A stretch of 60,650 nucleotides of DNA from Pseudomonadota bacterium (lineage in GTDB: Bacteria > Pseudomonadota > Alphaproteobacteria > Acetobacterales > Acetobacteraceae). The notes under the pieces were generated by a model that was given only the letters and a program-made list of their open reading frames with translations, searched no databases and was not told the origin of the DNA. The stretch covers positions 1 through 60,650 of the forward strand of contig JAJZBV010000016.1 of the NCBI GenBank assembly GCA_021851785.1, given 5' to 3'. This document shows positions 52,518 to 60,650 of the stretch, piece by piece. Position numbers and translations under genes: made by a program. Within the stretch, counting starts at the first letter, position 1. Each line of letters starts with the position of its first letter.

Positions 52518-53321
52518 ATGGGACAAGTCGCGGGCAAGGTCGCGATCGTCACCGGCGGCGCCTCGGGGATCGGCGCGGCTTGCGCGCGTCTTTTGGCCCG
52601 GGAAGGCGCGAAGCTGGTGATCACCGATATCGACGCCGCGGGCGGCGCCGCGCTCGCCGGCGAGATCACCGAGGCCGGCGGCGCCGCGATCTTTCTCGCG
52701 CAGGACGTGACCGACGAGGCGCGCTGGCCGGAGGTGATCGCGAGCGCCGAGCGCGTCCATGGCCGGCTCGATGTTTTGGTCGCCAATGCCGGCATCGGCC
52801 TTCTGGTCGCCGCCATCGACATGACGCTCGCCGATTGGCGGCGGCAGAACGCGGTCAATATGGATGGTGTCTTTCTCGCCGTGAAGCATGCCGTGCCGGC
52901 GATGCGTCGCGCCGGTGGCGGCTCGATCGTGATCATGTCCTCGGTCGCCGGCATTCGCGGCTCGGCGGGGCTCGCCGGCTATTGCGCGAGCAAGGGCGGG
53001 GTGAGGCTGTTCGCCAAGGCGGTGGCGCTGGAATGCGCGATCGCCGATGACGGGATCCGGGTCAACACCGTCCATCCCGGGATCATCGACACTCCGATCT
53101 GGCAAAAAATCCCGACCGGCGCCGAGGGCGCGGCACGCAACGCGCCGATCGATCCCCATGCCCTCGCCCGGGAAGTGCCGGTCGGTGTAGCGGGGACGGC
53201 GGCGGAGGTCGCGGCCGGCGTTTTGTTCCTCGCCTCCGATGCGTCACGCTACATGACCGGCTCCGAACTGGTGATCGATGGCGGCATCACCGCCGGCACC
53301 GCGCGGCGCTGGCGATCCTAG
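52518..53321 (+). CDS. Classical short-chain dehydrogenase/reductase
   Basis: This 267-residue NAD(P)-dependent oxidoreductase has TGGASGIG (cofactor loop, about 13-20), D-V-T after the second domain strand, NAGIG and the catalytic Ser and Tyr-x-x-x-Lys in MSSVAGIRGSAGLAGYCASKGG. The C-terminal GSELVIDGGIT segment is typical. An acidic residue after the second strand (ITDIDAAGG) favours NAD over NADP. Substrate is unknown; it resembles 3-hydroxy(steroid)/alcohol dehydrogenases of the family. Confidence 0.92.
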   Translation: MGQVAGKVAIVTGGASGIGAACARLLAREGAKLVITDIDAAGGAALAGEITEAGGAAIFLAQDVTDEARWPEVIASAERVHGRLDVLVANAGIGLLVAAIDMTLADWRRQNAVNMDGVFLAVKHAVPAMRRAGGGSIVIMSSVAGIRGSAGLAGYCASKGGVRLFAKAVALECAIADDGIRVNTVHPGIIDTPIWQKIPTGAEGAARNAPIDPHALAREVPVGVAGTAAEVAAGVLFLASDASRYMTGSELVIDGGITAGTARRWRS

Positions 53322-53349
53322 CGCAAAGCGGCGCCCCGAAACCGGGAAG

Positions 53350-53388
53350 AAAGTCTTTTTGCTTCTTTTTCGGAAGTCGAAAGAGGCC
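53350..53388 (+). repeat. Hairpin repeat, type A variant (copy A4)
   Basis: AAAGTCTTTTTGCTTC is intact but the stem has diverged to CTTTTTCG/CGAAAGAG around GAAGT, with one mismatch. The preceding ACCGGGAAG matches the core next to copy A2. It lies between the SDR and MFS genes. Confidence 0.65.
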
Positions 53389-53429
53389 CTTCATTTTTTC
53401 AAATGCCTAACTCTTTCTAGGAAAAGCGC

Positions 53430-54701
53430 GTGTCGAACGTTCTCGGTTCCGCCCGCATCGCCGCCGTTTCGCCGAGCCGCGTGTTCTGGGCGACGTGGCT
53501 CGGCTGGATGCTGGATGGCTTCGATTCCTCGATGTACGGCTATCTCCTGGTCGCGGCGCTGACCGATCTCCTGCCACGGAGCGGCCTGGTCGCGAGCCGT
53601 GCCAATATCGGCGTCTATGGCGGGATTTTGTTCTCGCTGTTCATGCTCGGCTGGGCGTGTTCGATGGTCTGGGGATGGGCGGCGGACCGCGTCGGGCGGG
53701 TGCGGGTGATGTGCTGGACGGTGCTGGTCTATTCCGTTTTCACCGCGCTTTGCGGGCTCGCCGACGGGATCGCGATGTTCGCCGTTTTCCGCTTCATCGC
53801 CGGCTTCGGGATCGGCGGCGAATGGGCGGCGGGGACGCCGCTATTGCACGAATCGGTGCCCGAGGCGATGCGCGTCCGCCTCGCCGGATGGCTGCACACG
53901 GCGACGCCGACCGGGCTTTTCCTCGCCGCGTTGGTGACCCTCATCGCCGCCAATACGCTCGGCTGGCGCGGGATGTTCATGCTCGGCATCCTGCCGGCGC
54001 TGCTCACGCTCTATCTGCGCCGGAACATTCCCGAGCCGCGCCGCAAGGCGGCGTCGGCGCCGGCGAAATTCGGCGCCCTGTTCGCGGCGGGTCAGGCGCG
54101 CGTCACCTGGGCGGCGGCGCTGATGATGGCGTGCATCATTTTTGGCCTCTGGTCCTCGAATTTCTGGGCGCCGACGGTGGTGATCACGCGCCTCGTCGCG
54201 CGCGGCGCGAGCCCCGCCCACGCTCAGGCCATGGGCGCGGTCTGCGGCCTGGTGACCAATCTCGGCACCCTCGCCGGGTGTTTTTTCATGCCCTGGATCA
54301 CCGCGCGGATCGGCGGGCGGCGGAAAACGGCGGTGGTGTTCTTTCTCGGCGCGATGGCGAGCGTGGTCGTGTCCTATTACGTCGCGATCGCGCGGCTCGA
54401 CGATCTCCGCCTGTTCATGATGCTGCTGCCGGTGCTCGGGTTTTTCACCAATGGCGTCTTCGCGCTCTATACGATCTGGCTGCCGGAGATGTTTCCGGGC
54501 GCCTTGCGCGGCGCCGGGGCGGGGTTCGCGTTCAGTTTCGGCCGCCTGCTCGGCGCCGCCGGGCCCGCGCTGATCGGCTTCCTCACCGTGCTGATCGGGA
54601 GCTACCCGATCACCATCGCGATGCTTTCGCTGATCTACCTCGTCGGCCTTCCCTTCATCGCTCTCGCCCCCGAAACCGCGCACCGACCCTTGCGGGCGTG
54701 A
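53430..54701 (+). CDS. MFS transporter of the aromatic acid/sialate (AAHS-like) type
   Basis: This is a 423-residue, 12-helix symporter. The first helix WLGWMLDGFDSSMYGYLL carries the D-G-F-D motif of organic-acid carriers. The loop WAADRVGRVRVM, the GFGIGGEWAAGTPLLHE segment after helix 4 and the LPEMFPGALRGAGAGFAFSFGRL segment are typical. Likely substrate is an aromatic or other carboxylate. It starts with GTG at 53430, with AGGA just upstream. It follows the SDR, which may oxidize the imported compound (inference). It is convergent with the chemoreceptor gene. Confidence 0.82.
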   Translation: MSNVLGSARIAAVSPSRVFWATWLGWMLDGFDSSMYGYLLVAALTDLLPRSGLVASRANIGVYGGILFSLFMLGWACSMVWGWAADRVGRVRVMCWTVLVYSVFTALCGLADGIAMFAVFRFIAGFGIGGEWAAGTPLLHESVPEAMRVRLAGWLHTATPTGLFLAALVTLIAANTLGWRGMFMLGILPALLTLYLRRNIPEPRRKAASAPAKFGALFAAGQARVTWAAALMMACIIFGLWSSNFWAPTVVITRLVARGASPAHAQAMGAVCGLVTNLGTLAGCFFMPWITARIGGRRKTAVVFFLGAMASVVVSYYVAIARLDDLRLFMMLLPVLGFFTNGVFALYTIWLPEMFPGALRGAGAGFAFSFGRLLGAAGPALIGFLTVLIGSYPITIAMLSLIYLVGLPFIALAPETAHRPLRA

Positions 54702-54716
54702 GCCGGCGGTGCTCCG

Positions 54717-55946
54717 TCACGCCGCCCGCATGGTTTCCAGGAAGCGCCCGGAATCGTCGTGCAGACGGCTGGAGGCCTGGCTCAGTTCGGTGGCCGCGGC
54801 GAGCAGTTCGGTCGCGGCGGCGGCGACGCTTCGCGCGTTTTCGGTGACATCGGTGACGTTCCGGGTCATGTGATTGGCGCTGTTCATGACCTGGCTCGCG
54901 GCGCGGGCGATTTCGCTCGCGGCGGCGCCCTGCTGCTCGACCGAGGAGGCGATGCCGGTGGCGATCTCGCTCACCTCCTCGATTGCCTTGGTGATGCCGC
55001 CGATCGCGCCGACCGCCTCGCCGGTCGCGGATTGGACGCGCTCGATCTGGGCGCCGATATCGCCGGTCGCCCGCGTCGTCTGCACGGCGAGCGACTTCAC
55101 CTCGCCGGCGACGACGGCGAACCCCTTGCCGGCATCGCCGGCGCGCGCCGCCTCGATCGTCGCGTTGAGGGCGAGCAGATTGGTTTGTCCGGCGATGCCG
55201 GTGATCATGCTGACGACGTCGCCGATGCGCCGCGCATCCTCGGCGAGGCGGGCGACGATGCCGTCGGTTTGCTGCGCGGTGGTGGTGGCGGCGCGGTTGA
55301 TGGTGAGCGAGCGCGCCATGCGGGAGCTGATCTCGGCGACCGAGGCGGAGAGTTCCTCCGCCGCCGCGCTGACGGTGCTGATCCCGCTATTGGCTTCGCC
55401 GGCGGCGAGCGAGGCTTCCACCGCCTGGCGCTCCGTCCGATCGGCGGAATCGCTCATGCGGCTGGCGATCGCTTTGAGGGAATCGGAGAGCGCCGCGACA
55501 CGCGAGACGAGGGAGGCGACTTTGACCTCGAAATCGCCCACCAGTTCGGTTTTGCGGGTGATGTCGCTGAACACCGCCATGGTGCCGATATGGGCGCCGG
55601 CTTGATTGCGGATCGCGAGTGCCTGGAGGTCCAGCATCCGCGCGCCGAACGCGGTTTGCAGATGCGCCGAGCCGTCGGAGGCGAGCCGGTCGCCAAGCGC
55701 CGGGAACAGTTGCGGCAAGCGCTGCTCGGTGAGCGCCGGCGTCCCGTTCGCGCCCTCGCCGAGCAGCGTCTTGGCGGCGGCATTGGCGTAGGTGATGGCG
55801 AAGTTCTGGTGCGGATCGCTCCAGATCACGCCCGCCGGGACGTTATCCACCATGACCATGGCGGATTCGAACCATTCCTTGAAGCGCGCCGCCTTGGCTT
55901 GCTGTTTTGTGAGCGCGTCACGCCGGACGAAGGGCCACCAAGCCAT
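54717..55946 (-). CDS. Soluble methyl-accepting chemotaxis protein with PAS domain
   Basis: The 409-residue cytoplasmic receptor has no membrane helices. A PAS domain occupies about residues 25-135 ([20 protein letters not shown], then [16 protein letters not shown]). The coiled-coil signalling domain follows, with the conserved hairpin tip [38 protein letters not shown] split by family blocks at about 255-295. It would pass a cytosolic signal (redox state, ligand or energy level) to CheA. No che genes are adjacent. A heme- or FAD-binding PAS cannot be decided from the sequence. Confidence 0.9.
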   Translation of the reverse strand: MAWWPFVRRDALTKQQAKAARFKEWFESAMVMVDNVPAGVIWSDPHQNFAITYANAAAKTLLGEGANGTPALTEQRLPQLFPALGDRLASDGSAHLQTAFGARMLDLQALAIRNQAGAHIGTMAVFSDITRKTELVGDFEVKVASLVSRVAALSDSLKAIASRMSDSADRTERQAVEASLAAGEANSGISTVSAAAEELSASVAEISSRMARSLTINRAATTTAQQTDGIVARLAEDARRIGDVVSMITGIAGQTNLLALNATIEAARAGDAGKGFAVVAGEVKSLAVQTTRATGDIGAQIERVQSATGEAVGAIGGITKAIEEVSEIATGIASSVEQQGAAASEIARAASQVMNSANHMTRNVTDVTENARSVAAAATELLAAATELSQASSRLHDDSGRFLETMRAA

Positions 55947-56052
55947 TTATGGTACCTTGGGTGATGAGTGTGCGATCACGCAACAGTATCGGGTAAAGCC
56001 TAAGGCTGGGTTAAGCGGAGAGGATGCGGCCTGATCGGCGGCGCGGCGGGGC

Positions 56053-58341
56053 TCAGTTCATCCCGCCGCCGACCGAGAGCATGGTGATGGCGTCGGGGCC
56101 GGTCACGGTGAAATCGAAATCCCGCCAGGTGCCGGGCAGGATCCTCGCTTTGCCGATCAGGGTGACGCCGGCGCCGGGGGCGATGGTTTCGGCCGTGGTG
56201 GTGGTGTTTGCGATGCGCGTGCGCCAGCGCTGGCCGATTTGCGCGTTGTTGGCGGCGGCGGCGAGAGCGCGCGCGCTGTCGGTGGTGTCGGTGAAGGCGG
56301 CGCGCTGGGCACCGCTCCGGATCACCACGGCGGCGGCGAGCAGGGCGCCGGGAAGCCGCGTGCCGCCGGCGCTGGCGAGGTCGGTATCGGGGCGATGGTC
56401 GAGCACCAGCGAGGTGGAGACGCCGCCCGGCAGGATCGCCGACGAACCATAGAGCGGCACCGGCAGGTTGAAGCCGAAGCGATTGGCCCACCAGACCGTC
56501 ACCTTGTCCGATTGATCGACGAAGGCGGCGCCATGGTCGGTGCCGCTTTGCAAGGCCCAGGCATTGCCGCCGGCCGGGGTCGCGTCCAGGCGCAACGAGA
56601 CATTGCCCTCGGCGTCACGGCTTTCGGCGACCGGCTGGCCGCGTTCGAACCGGCTCGCCGGCGAGACCGTGGTCGCCGCCTGGGCCGCGGGGCTCGCATA
56701 GGTGATGGCGCTGTGGGTGCCGCCGGTCGCGAGCAGGAGATGGCCCATCTCCGGCCCGACATAGATGCCGCCATATTGCGCCGCCCCGCCGACGATCGCG
56801 AGCGCGCCGGCGAGTGCCGTCACCAGCGAGCCGGGGCGGCGATTGTCGTTGCTCGCCAGCATGACGCCGGAGACGGTGTTGGTGCCGCCCTGGGGATCGA
56901 CCGCGACCTGGCGCACCGCGACGCCTTGCGAGGAGCACGAGCCCCCGGAAAACGTCACCCACTGGCCGCCATCGATGAGGATGCAGGTGGTGGTCGCATC
57001 CTCCGTGCGCATCTCGTTATCGACGCCGAGATTGGCCACGTTGACCCAGGAGGCGCCGGCCGCGACCTCGAAGCCGATGTCATGGCCGAACACTTGCGGG
57101 CTGGTGAGATCGAAGCCGGTGGACCGGGCGAGCCACCATCCCGGGCCCTGGCGGCGAAAGCCGTTGGTGACGATGGTGCCGGTGCCGGGCGTCCAGCGGC
57201 CGGAAAACGCCGACCCCGCGAGCGCGAAGGTGCCGGCGCGGGCGTCGTAATCGACGATGGTCCAGGGTTTCTGCGCGATCGCGACGCCGTCCGCGCCGGC
57301 GATCCAGACGGGATCGCCATCGCGGAAATCGATCGCGCCGGCGGCCATGCCGACCCGGATCCGCCCGCTCGCGTCGGCGGCGATGGCGGTGACCGGCGTC
57401 GTCGGGTTGGTCACGCTCTCGGGGCCGGGCGGCGTCAGATCGGGGACCGCCTGCCAGTTATAGATGACCGGATTGGAATAGGCGTTTTGCAGCAGGATGC
57501 CCTGATCGGCATCGACGAACACGTTCGCCCCCTGCACGCGCGCGGCGAAATTGCCCGAGATGCCGACATTGAAGCCGAGGACATCGACATTTTCGAGATA
57601 CATGTCGTCACCCGGGGCGAGCACGATGCCGGTGCCGGCGCCGCCGCTTACGGTGACCACGGCCTCGGGCGCGATCGCGCAGCCGCCGCCGGTGAAGCTC
57701 ACCATCGGGTTGGCGGGATACTGATCGCCGTCATCGGTGATGGCGATCGCCGCCAGCCCGCCATCCTGCATGGTGAGCCGCGCCGCGAACCCGCGCCCGG
57801 CGCCGCCGGTCACGCGCATCTCGGGCGCTGCCGTGCAGCCGGCGCCGCGGCGGGTGATCCTCGCCGCGGTGACGCCGGCGCCTTGATGCAGATACGCCGC
57901 GAGCGCCATCGCCTGGCGGAAAGTGGTGACCGGAAGCAGCGGCAACACCCCGCGCGAGATGACGAGCACGCCGGAGAGCGCGGTGTTGGTTTGCATGGTG
58001 ATCGGATGGGCGGGGTTGAGGATGATCGCCGATGGCCCGGCCCAGTTGTCGCCCCAGCCGCCGGATGGTCGCCATTGGCCGACGACCCGGGCGCCGGGGG
58101 GAAGGTTGAGGCCGCCGGAGGCGACGTCGTAGCGCTTGTCGAGATAGAGGATGCCGCCCTGGTCGAGGCATTTTTGCAGTGCCGCGCGGTCGTCGGCGCG
58201 GCCGTCGCCGACCGCGCCGCAGCTCTCCGGGGTGCGCGCCCCGAGCGGCGCCGGCAAGGGCGCGGTTTGGCTGCGCGCCGGCGTGGCGGCCGCCATGGCC
58301 GCGCCCGCGCACAGCAAAATCAGCATCCCTCGGCGCGGCAT
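56053..58341 (-). CDS. Large secreted right-handed beta-helix protein (pectate-lyase-like fold)
   Basis: The 762-residue precursor has a signal peptide (cleavage near SRSQ/T, about residue 25). The segment CGAVGDGRADDRAALQKCLDQGG (about 41-63) follows, the usual start of pectate-lyase-superfamily proteins such as GH28/GH55 enzymes and tail spikes. Many Gly/Asn-rich short strands then run to the C-terminus. I see no diagnostic catalytic triad. The ATG has a GGAGG ribosome site 6 nt upstream. Possible roles are polysaccharide cleavage or surface attachment. It stands alone on the minus strand, upstream of the mraZ region. Confidence 0.75.
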   Translation of the reverse strand: MPRRGMLILLCAGAAMAAATPARSQTAPLPAPLGARTPESCGAVGDGRADDRAALQKCLDQGGILYLDKRYDVASGGLNLPPGARVVGQWRPSGGWGDNWAGPSAIILNPAHPITMQTNTALSGVLVISRGVLPLLPVTTFRQAMALAAYLHQGAGVTAARITRRGAGCTAAPEMRVTGGAGRGFAARLTMQDGGLAAIAITDDGDQYPANPMVSFTGGGCAIAPEAVVTVSGGAGTGIVLAPGDDMYLENVDVLGFNVGISGNFAARVQGANVFVDADQGILLQNAYSNPVIYNWQAVPDLTPPGPESVTNPTTPVTAIAADASGRIRVGMAAGAIDFRDGDPVWIAGADGVAIAQKPWTIVDYDARAGTFALAGSAFSGRWTPGTGTIVTNGFRRQGPGWWLARSTGFDLTSPQVFGHDIGFEVAAGASWVNVANLGVDNEMRTEDATTTCILIDGGQWVTFSGGSCSSQGVAVRQVAVDPQGGTNTVSGVMLASNDNRRPGSLVTALAGALAIVGGAAQYGGIYVGPEMGHLLLATGGTHSAITYASPAAQAATTVSPASRFERGQPVAESRDAEGNVSLRLDATPAGGNAWALQSGTDHGAAFVDQSDKVTVWWANRFGFNLPVPLYGSSAILPGGVSTSLVLDHRPDTDLASAGGTRLPGALLAAAVVIRSGAQRAAFTDTTDSARALAAAANNAQIGQRWRTRIANTTTTAETIAPGAGVTLIGKARILPGTWRDFDFTVTGPDAITMLSVGGGMN

Positions 58342-58707
58342 CGGGTTCCTCCCTTGCGGTTATTTCGTCGGCGTCGGCCGTCGGAGGGGTACTATAAATC
58401 CGAGGAAGAAACGAAGTCATAAGAACAAAATGAGAATCAAAAGAGACCATTGACCGGCGGCAAAACCCCCACGCGGCGGCGTCCGGCGTCTTGGGGAAAA
58501 AGTAAACATCTGATTAATATCAAAAAACGCCAGACAGCAAGCAGTCAAAAGGACGATTCCCTTTGACGCCCATATTTTCCCATGGTATCCCATCACTTCC
58601 CAAAACGGGGCGGCAGGCGGCCAGACTGGCCGAATGGGCCCCAGCCCGTGATGAAACCTGGCGCCGGCGTGGCGCTGAACCGAGCGAGAAGAGGCGCATC
58701 TGGCCGG
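58342..58707. other. 366-bp non-coding gap between beta-helix gene and mraZ
   Basis: An AT-richer stretch at about 58390-58445 probably holds the promoter of the minus-strand beta-helix gene (TATAGT near 58391-58396 on that strand). The right half holds the mraZ promoter/operator described separately and a leader of roughly 110 nt before mraZ. No further gene is supported. Confidence 0.6.
58563..58603 (+). promoter_or_regulatory. mraZ promoter with four-repeat MraZ operator
   Basis: TTGACG (58563-58568) and TATCCC (58586-58591) are 17 bp apart. Overlapping them are four CCCA-type repeats at 58569, 58579, 58589 and 58599, exactly 10 bp apart (TGGG on the other strand). This is the spacing of MraZ-binding direct repeats in front of dcw clusters, so MraZ probably represses its own operon here. 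Confidence 0.75.
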
Positions 58708-59172
58708 ATGACCCACTTTCTGGGCACCCACCAGAACAGATTGGACGCCAAGGGGCGGGTTTCCATCCCGGCGCCGTTCCGAGCCGCGCTGCGCGCGCTC
58801 AACGGCGAGGGGGGAGGGCTGATCCTGCGCCCGGCGCATACCCATCCCTGTATCGAGGGCTGGCCGGAGAAGAGCTTTCACACCCTCGCCGGCCCGCTGG
58901 ACCGCCTCGATCTGTTCAGCGAGGCGCATGACGATCTCGCCGCCGCGCTCTACGCCGATGCCTATCCGGTCGAAGCCGACAAGGAGGGGCGGATCGTGCT
59001 TCCGGAGACGCTGGTCGCCCATGCCGGGCTCGACGAGGGGGTGGTGTTCATGGGGCTCGGACGGATTTTTCAGATCTGGCAGCCGGAAGCGGCGGCGCGG
59101 CGGCGGGCGGAAGCGCGTGAGCGGGCGCGGGCGCGCGCCATCACCCTGCCGGCGTCGGGAGCGGCGCCATGA
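58708..59172 (+). CDS. mraZ: Transcriptional regulator MraZ
   Basis: MraZ is an AbrB-fold DNA-binding protein that controls the division and cell-wall cluster. The 154-residue protein has two SpoVT/AbrB repeats: [22 protein letters not shown] (about 4-25) and [23 protein letters not shown] (about 87-109). The second D-x-x-G-R-I/V-x-x-P motif follows the first by about 75 residues, as expected. An Arg/Ala-rich C-terminal helix follows. It is first in mraZ-rsmH-ftsL, with an operator about 105 bp upstream. Confidence 0.97.
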   Translation: MTHFLGTHQNRLDAKGRVSIPAPFRAALRALNGEGGGLILRPAHTHPCIEGWPEKSFHTLAGPLDRLDLFSEAHDDLAAALYADAYPVEADKEGRIVLPETLVAHAGLDEGVVFMGLGRIFQIWQPEAAARRRAEARERARARAITLPASGAAP

Positions 59173-60134
59173 GCGGCCATGTCCCGGTGATGCGCGCGGA
59201 GGTGATGTCTCTTCTCGCGCCAAGCGCCGGCGGGCGCTATCTCGATGCCACTTTCGGCGGCGGCGGCTATGCCGAGGCCATTCTCGCCGCCGCCCCCTGC
59301 ACGCTCTGGGCGATCGACCGCGACCCCGACGCGATCGCCCGTGGCGCCGCTCTCGCGCGGCGTTTTCCCGGGCGGCTCACGCTGCTGGAGGGGTGTTTCG
59401 GCGACATGCTGGCGCTGCTCGCCGCCGTCGGGGTCGCGCGGCTCGACGGCGTGGTGATGGATCTCGGTCTCTCTTCTTACCAGATCGACGACCCGGGGCG
59501 CGGGTTTTCCTTCCGCGGCGACGGGCCGCTCGACATGCGCATGGCCAAAACCGGCCCTTCCGCCGCCGATCTCGTCAACACCCTCCCCGAGCGCGAACTC
59601 GCCGCGATCCTGTTCGATCTCGGCGAGGAGCGGCATGCGCGCCGCGTCGCCCGCGCGATCGTCGCGGCGCGCGGGATCTCACCGATCACCACCACGGCGG
59701 CGCTGGCCGGGCTGGTGCGCGCCCATGTGCCGGCAAGCGCCGACGGCATCGATCCGGCGACACGCAGCTTCCAGGCGCTCCGCATCCGGGTGAACGACGA
59801 GCTTGGCGAAATCGCGCGCGGGCTCGAAGCCGCCGCGGGCCTGCTCGCCCCCGGCGGGCGGTTGGTCGTGGTCGCCTTCCATTCGCTGGAGGACCGGATC
59901 GTCAAGCGCTTCATGCGCGCCGCCAGCGGGCGCGCAGGCAGCCCCTCGCGCCATGACCCGCGCCGGCTGATCGCCGCCGCCGCGCCGGCTTTCACCTTGC
60001 TGACCCCGCGCGCGCTTCGTCCCGGCGCCGCCGAACTCCGCGCCAATCCGCGCGCCCGGAGCGCCCGGCTCCGCGCGCTCGCGCGCCGTGACGCGGTGGC
60101 GGCGCGGGTGGAAGAGGAGGCCACGACGCCATGA
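59169..60134 (+). CDS. rsmH: 16S rRNA (cytosine1402-N4)-methyltransferase
   Basis: RsmH (MraW) methylates N4 of C1402 in 16S rRNA. The 321-residue protein begins [17 protein letters not shown] and has [16 protein letters not shown] (SAM site), [28 protein letters not shown], the [12 protein letters not shown] segment and [16 protein letters not shown]. The ATG overlaps the mraZ stop by 4 bp, and its own stop overlaps the ftsL start. Confidence 0.97.
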   Translation: MSGHVPVMRAEVMSLLAPSAGGRYLDATFGGGGYAEAILAAAPCTLWAIDRDPDAIARGAALARRFPGRLTLLEGCFGDMLALLAAVGVARLDGVVMDLGLSSYQIDDPGRGFSFRGDGPLDMRMAKTGPSAADLVNTLPERELAAILFDLGEERHARRVARAIVAARGISPITTTAALAGLVRAHVPASADGIDPATRSFQALRIRVNDELGEIARGLEAAAGLLAPGGRLVVVAFHSLEDRIVKRFMRAASGRAGSPSRHDPRRLIAAAAPAFTLLTPRALRPGAAELRANPRARSARLRALARRDAVAARVEEEATTP

Positions 60135-60650
60135 TCCGCCCCCTGACCTCGCTCACCCTGCTGCTCGCCGCCGGCGCCGGACTTTATCTTTACCACGTCA
60201 AGCACCGCACCCTGCTGCTCGATCGCCAGATCACCGCGACCTTGCATGAGACCGAGGCGCTGCGCGCCAAGGAGGGGCTCTTGCACGCGGAATGGGCGCT
60301 GCTCAATCAGCCCGACCGGCTCGCCGATCTCGCCGCCCGGCATCTCGCGCTGAAGCCGCTCGCGCCGGCGCAATTCGTGCCGCTCGCCGAGCTTGATCGC
60401 CATCTGCCGGCGATCGTGCTCGCGAGCACCGCGCCGGGCGGGGAGGGGGAAGACGCCGCCCCAGCCGCATCCTTGTCCGTGCCTCCGGAGGCGCCCCAAA
60501 GCGTATCAGGAACGGGTGCGGCCGAAACCAGGCCGCCCTCGGTCGCGGCACTGGCGCCGCCGCTCCCGGCCGTGCCGGCGCGTGGCGCCACCGCCCATCC
60601 GGCGCCGAGCCACAAGCCGCCGCCGGGCACGCCGGGCGGCGATGCCGCCG
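60131..60650 (+). CDS. ftsL: Cell division protein FtsL, cut by the right edge
   Basis: FtsL is a bitopic division protein that works with FtsB and FtsQ. The ATG overlaps the rsmH stop. The visible 173 codons encode a short cytosolic end and a membrane helix ([16 protein letters not shown], about 5-20). A periplasmic coiled coil follows ([20 protein letters not shown] and on), then [15 protein letters not shown], typical of FtsL. A long Pro/Ala-rich tail, unlike short E. coli FtsL, runs out of the window. Position in the dcw cluster supports the call. Confidence 0.88.
   Translation, partial: MIRPLTSLTLLLAAGAGLYLYHVKHRTLLLDRQITATLHETEALRAKEGLLHAEWALLNQPDRLADLAARHLALKPLAPAQFVPLAELDRHLPAIVLASTAPGGEGEDAAPAASLSVPPEAPQSVSGTGAAETRPPSVAALAPPLPAVPARGATAHPAPSHKPPPGTPGGDAA

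Noticed and set aside
56053-58341. Phage tail-spike interpretation of the beta-helix protein
   Set aside because: It has a normal signal peptide and ribosome site, and no phage structural, lysis or integrase genes are nearby.
4203-58505. Shared string around AAGTAAAC at about 4210 and 58500 as a repeat family
   Set aside because: Only about 10 bases match, with different flanks; too short to separate from chance.

Overview
The window is dense, GC-rich proteobacterial chromosome with about 57 protein-coding genes, two of them cut by the window edges. Several things point to the Alphaproteobacteria: the petABC bc1 operon with one-piece cytochrome b, the aroQ-accB-accC operon, an aerobic-style cob cluster, an ArsR-methyltransferase fusion in front of metH, and the mraZ-rsmH-ftsL start of the dcw cluster. 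The ars cluster, the Cyc2-like protein and the style of the intergenic hairpins suggest an acidophilic Rhodospirillales member, perhaps Acetobacteraceae. That placement is inference from gene content only. I saw no tRNA, rRNA, CRISPR array, insertion sequence or phage module.

Layout. 1-8984 is housekeeping: a YifB/ComM fragment, hemF, petABC, a recX-azlCD-MFS operon and typA. 9194-11480 carries an AmpG-like permease and a heptose-kinase-like protein with a damaged active site, followed by two palindromic repeats. 11667-13564 encodes a porin-cytochrome fusion resembling the iron oxidase Cyc2 and a small cytochrome c, behind a perfect FNR box. 13725-16583 is an arsR-arsM-arsC-acr3 arsenic operon. 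16750-22546 has an MFS gene, metH and its probable regulator. 22632-27860 is carboxylate/CoA metabolism (three CoA-transferase genes, accC, accB) plus aroQ. 28129-32325 holds a group IV ornithine decarboxylase, a DcaP-like porin behind a Pho-box promoter, and a heptosyltransferase.

32315-51360 is a cobalamin cluster of 18 genes (cobC, D, Q, O, P, W, N, H, I, J, K, L, E, M, cbiD, cobB, cobT, cobS) with one cobalamin riboswitch in front of cobWNHIJ. It covers corrin-ring assembly through nucleotide-loop attachment. cobA, cobG/cobZ and the small cobaltochelatase subunits are not in the window, and cbiD stands where cobF would be expected. The local consumer of the cofactor is metH. Four neighbouring gene pairs overlap tail-to-tail. 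51388-58341 is accessory: a lipoprotein, an NTF2-like protein, an SDR, an MFS transporter, a soluble chemoreceptor and a large secreted beta-helix protein. 58563-60650 opens the division/cell-wall cluster, with four 10-bp-spaced MraZ-type operator repeats.

The most interesting points are the Cyc2-like/cytochrome c pair with its FNR box, a dispersed family of hairpin-ended elements of about 120 bp whose stems show compensatory changes, the PhoB-type promoter of the porin, two ArsR-family genes whose promoters imply leaderless or near-leaderless mRNAs, and the degenerate heptose kinase.
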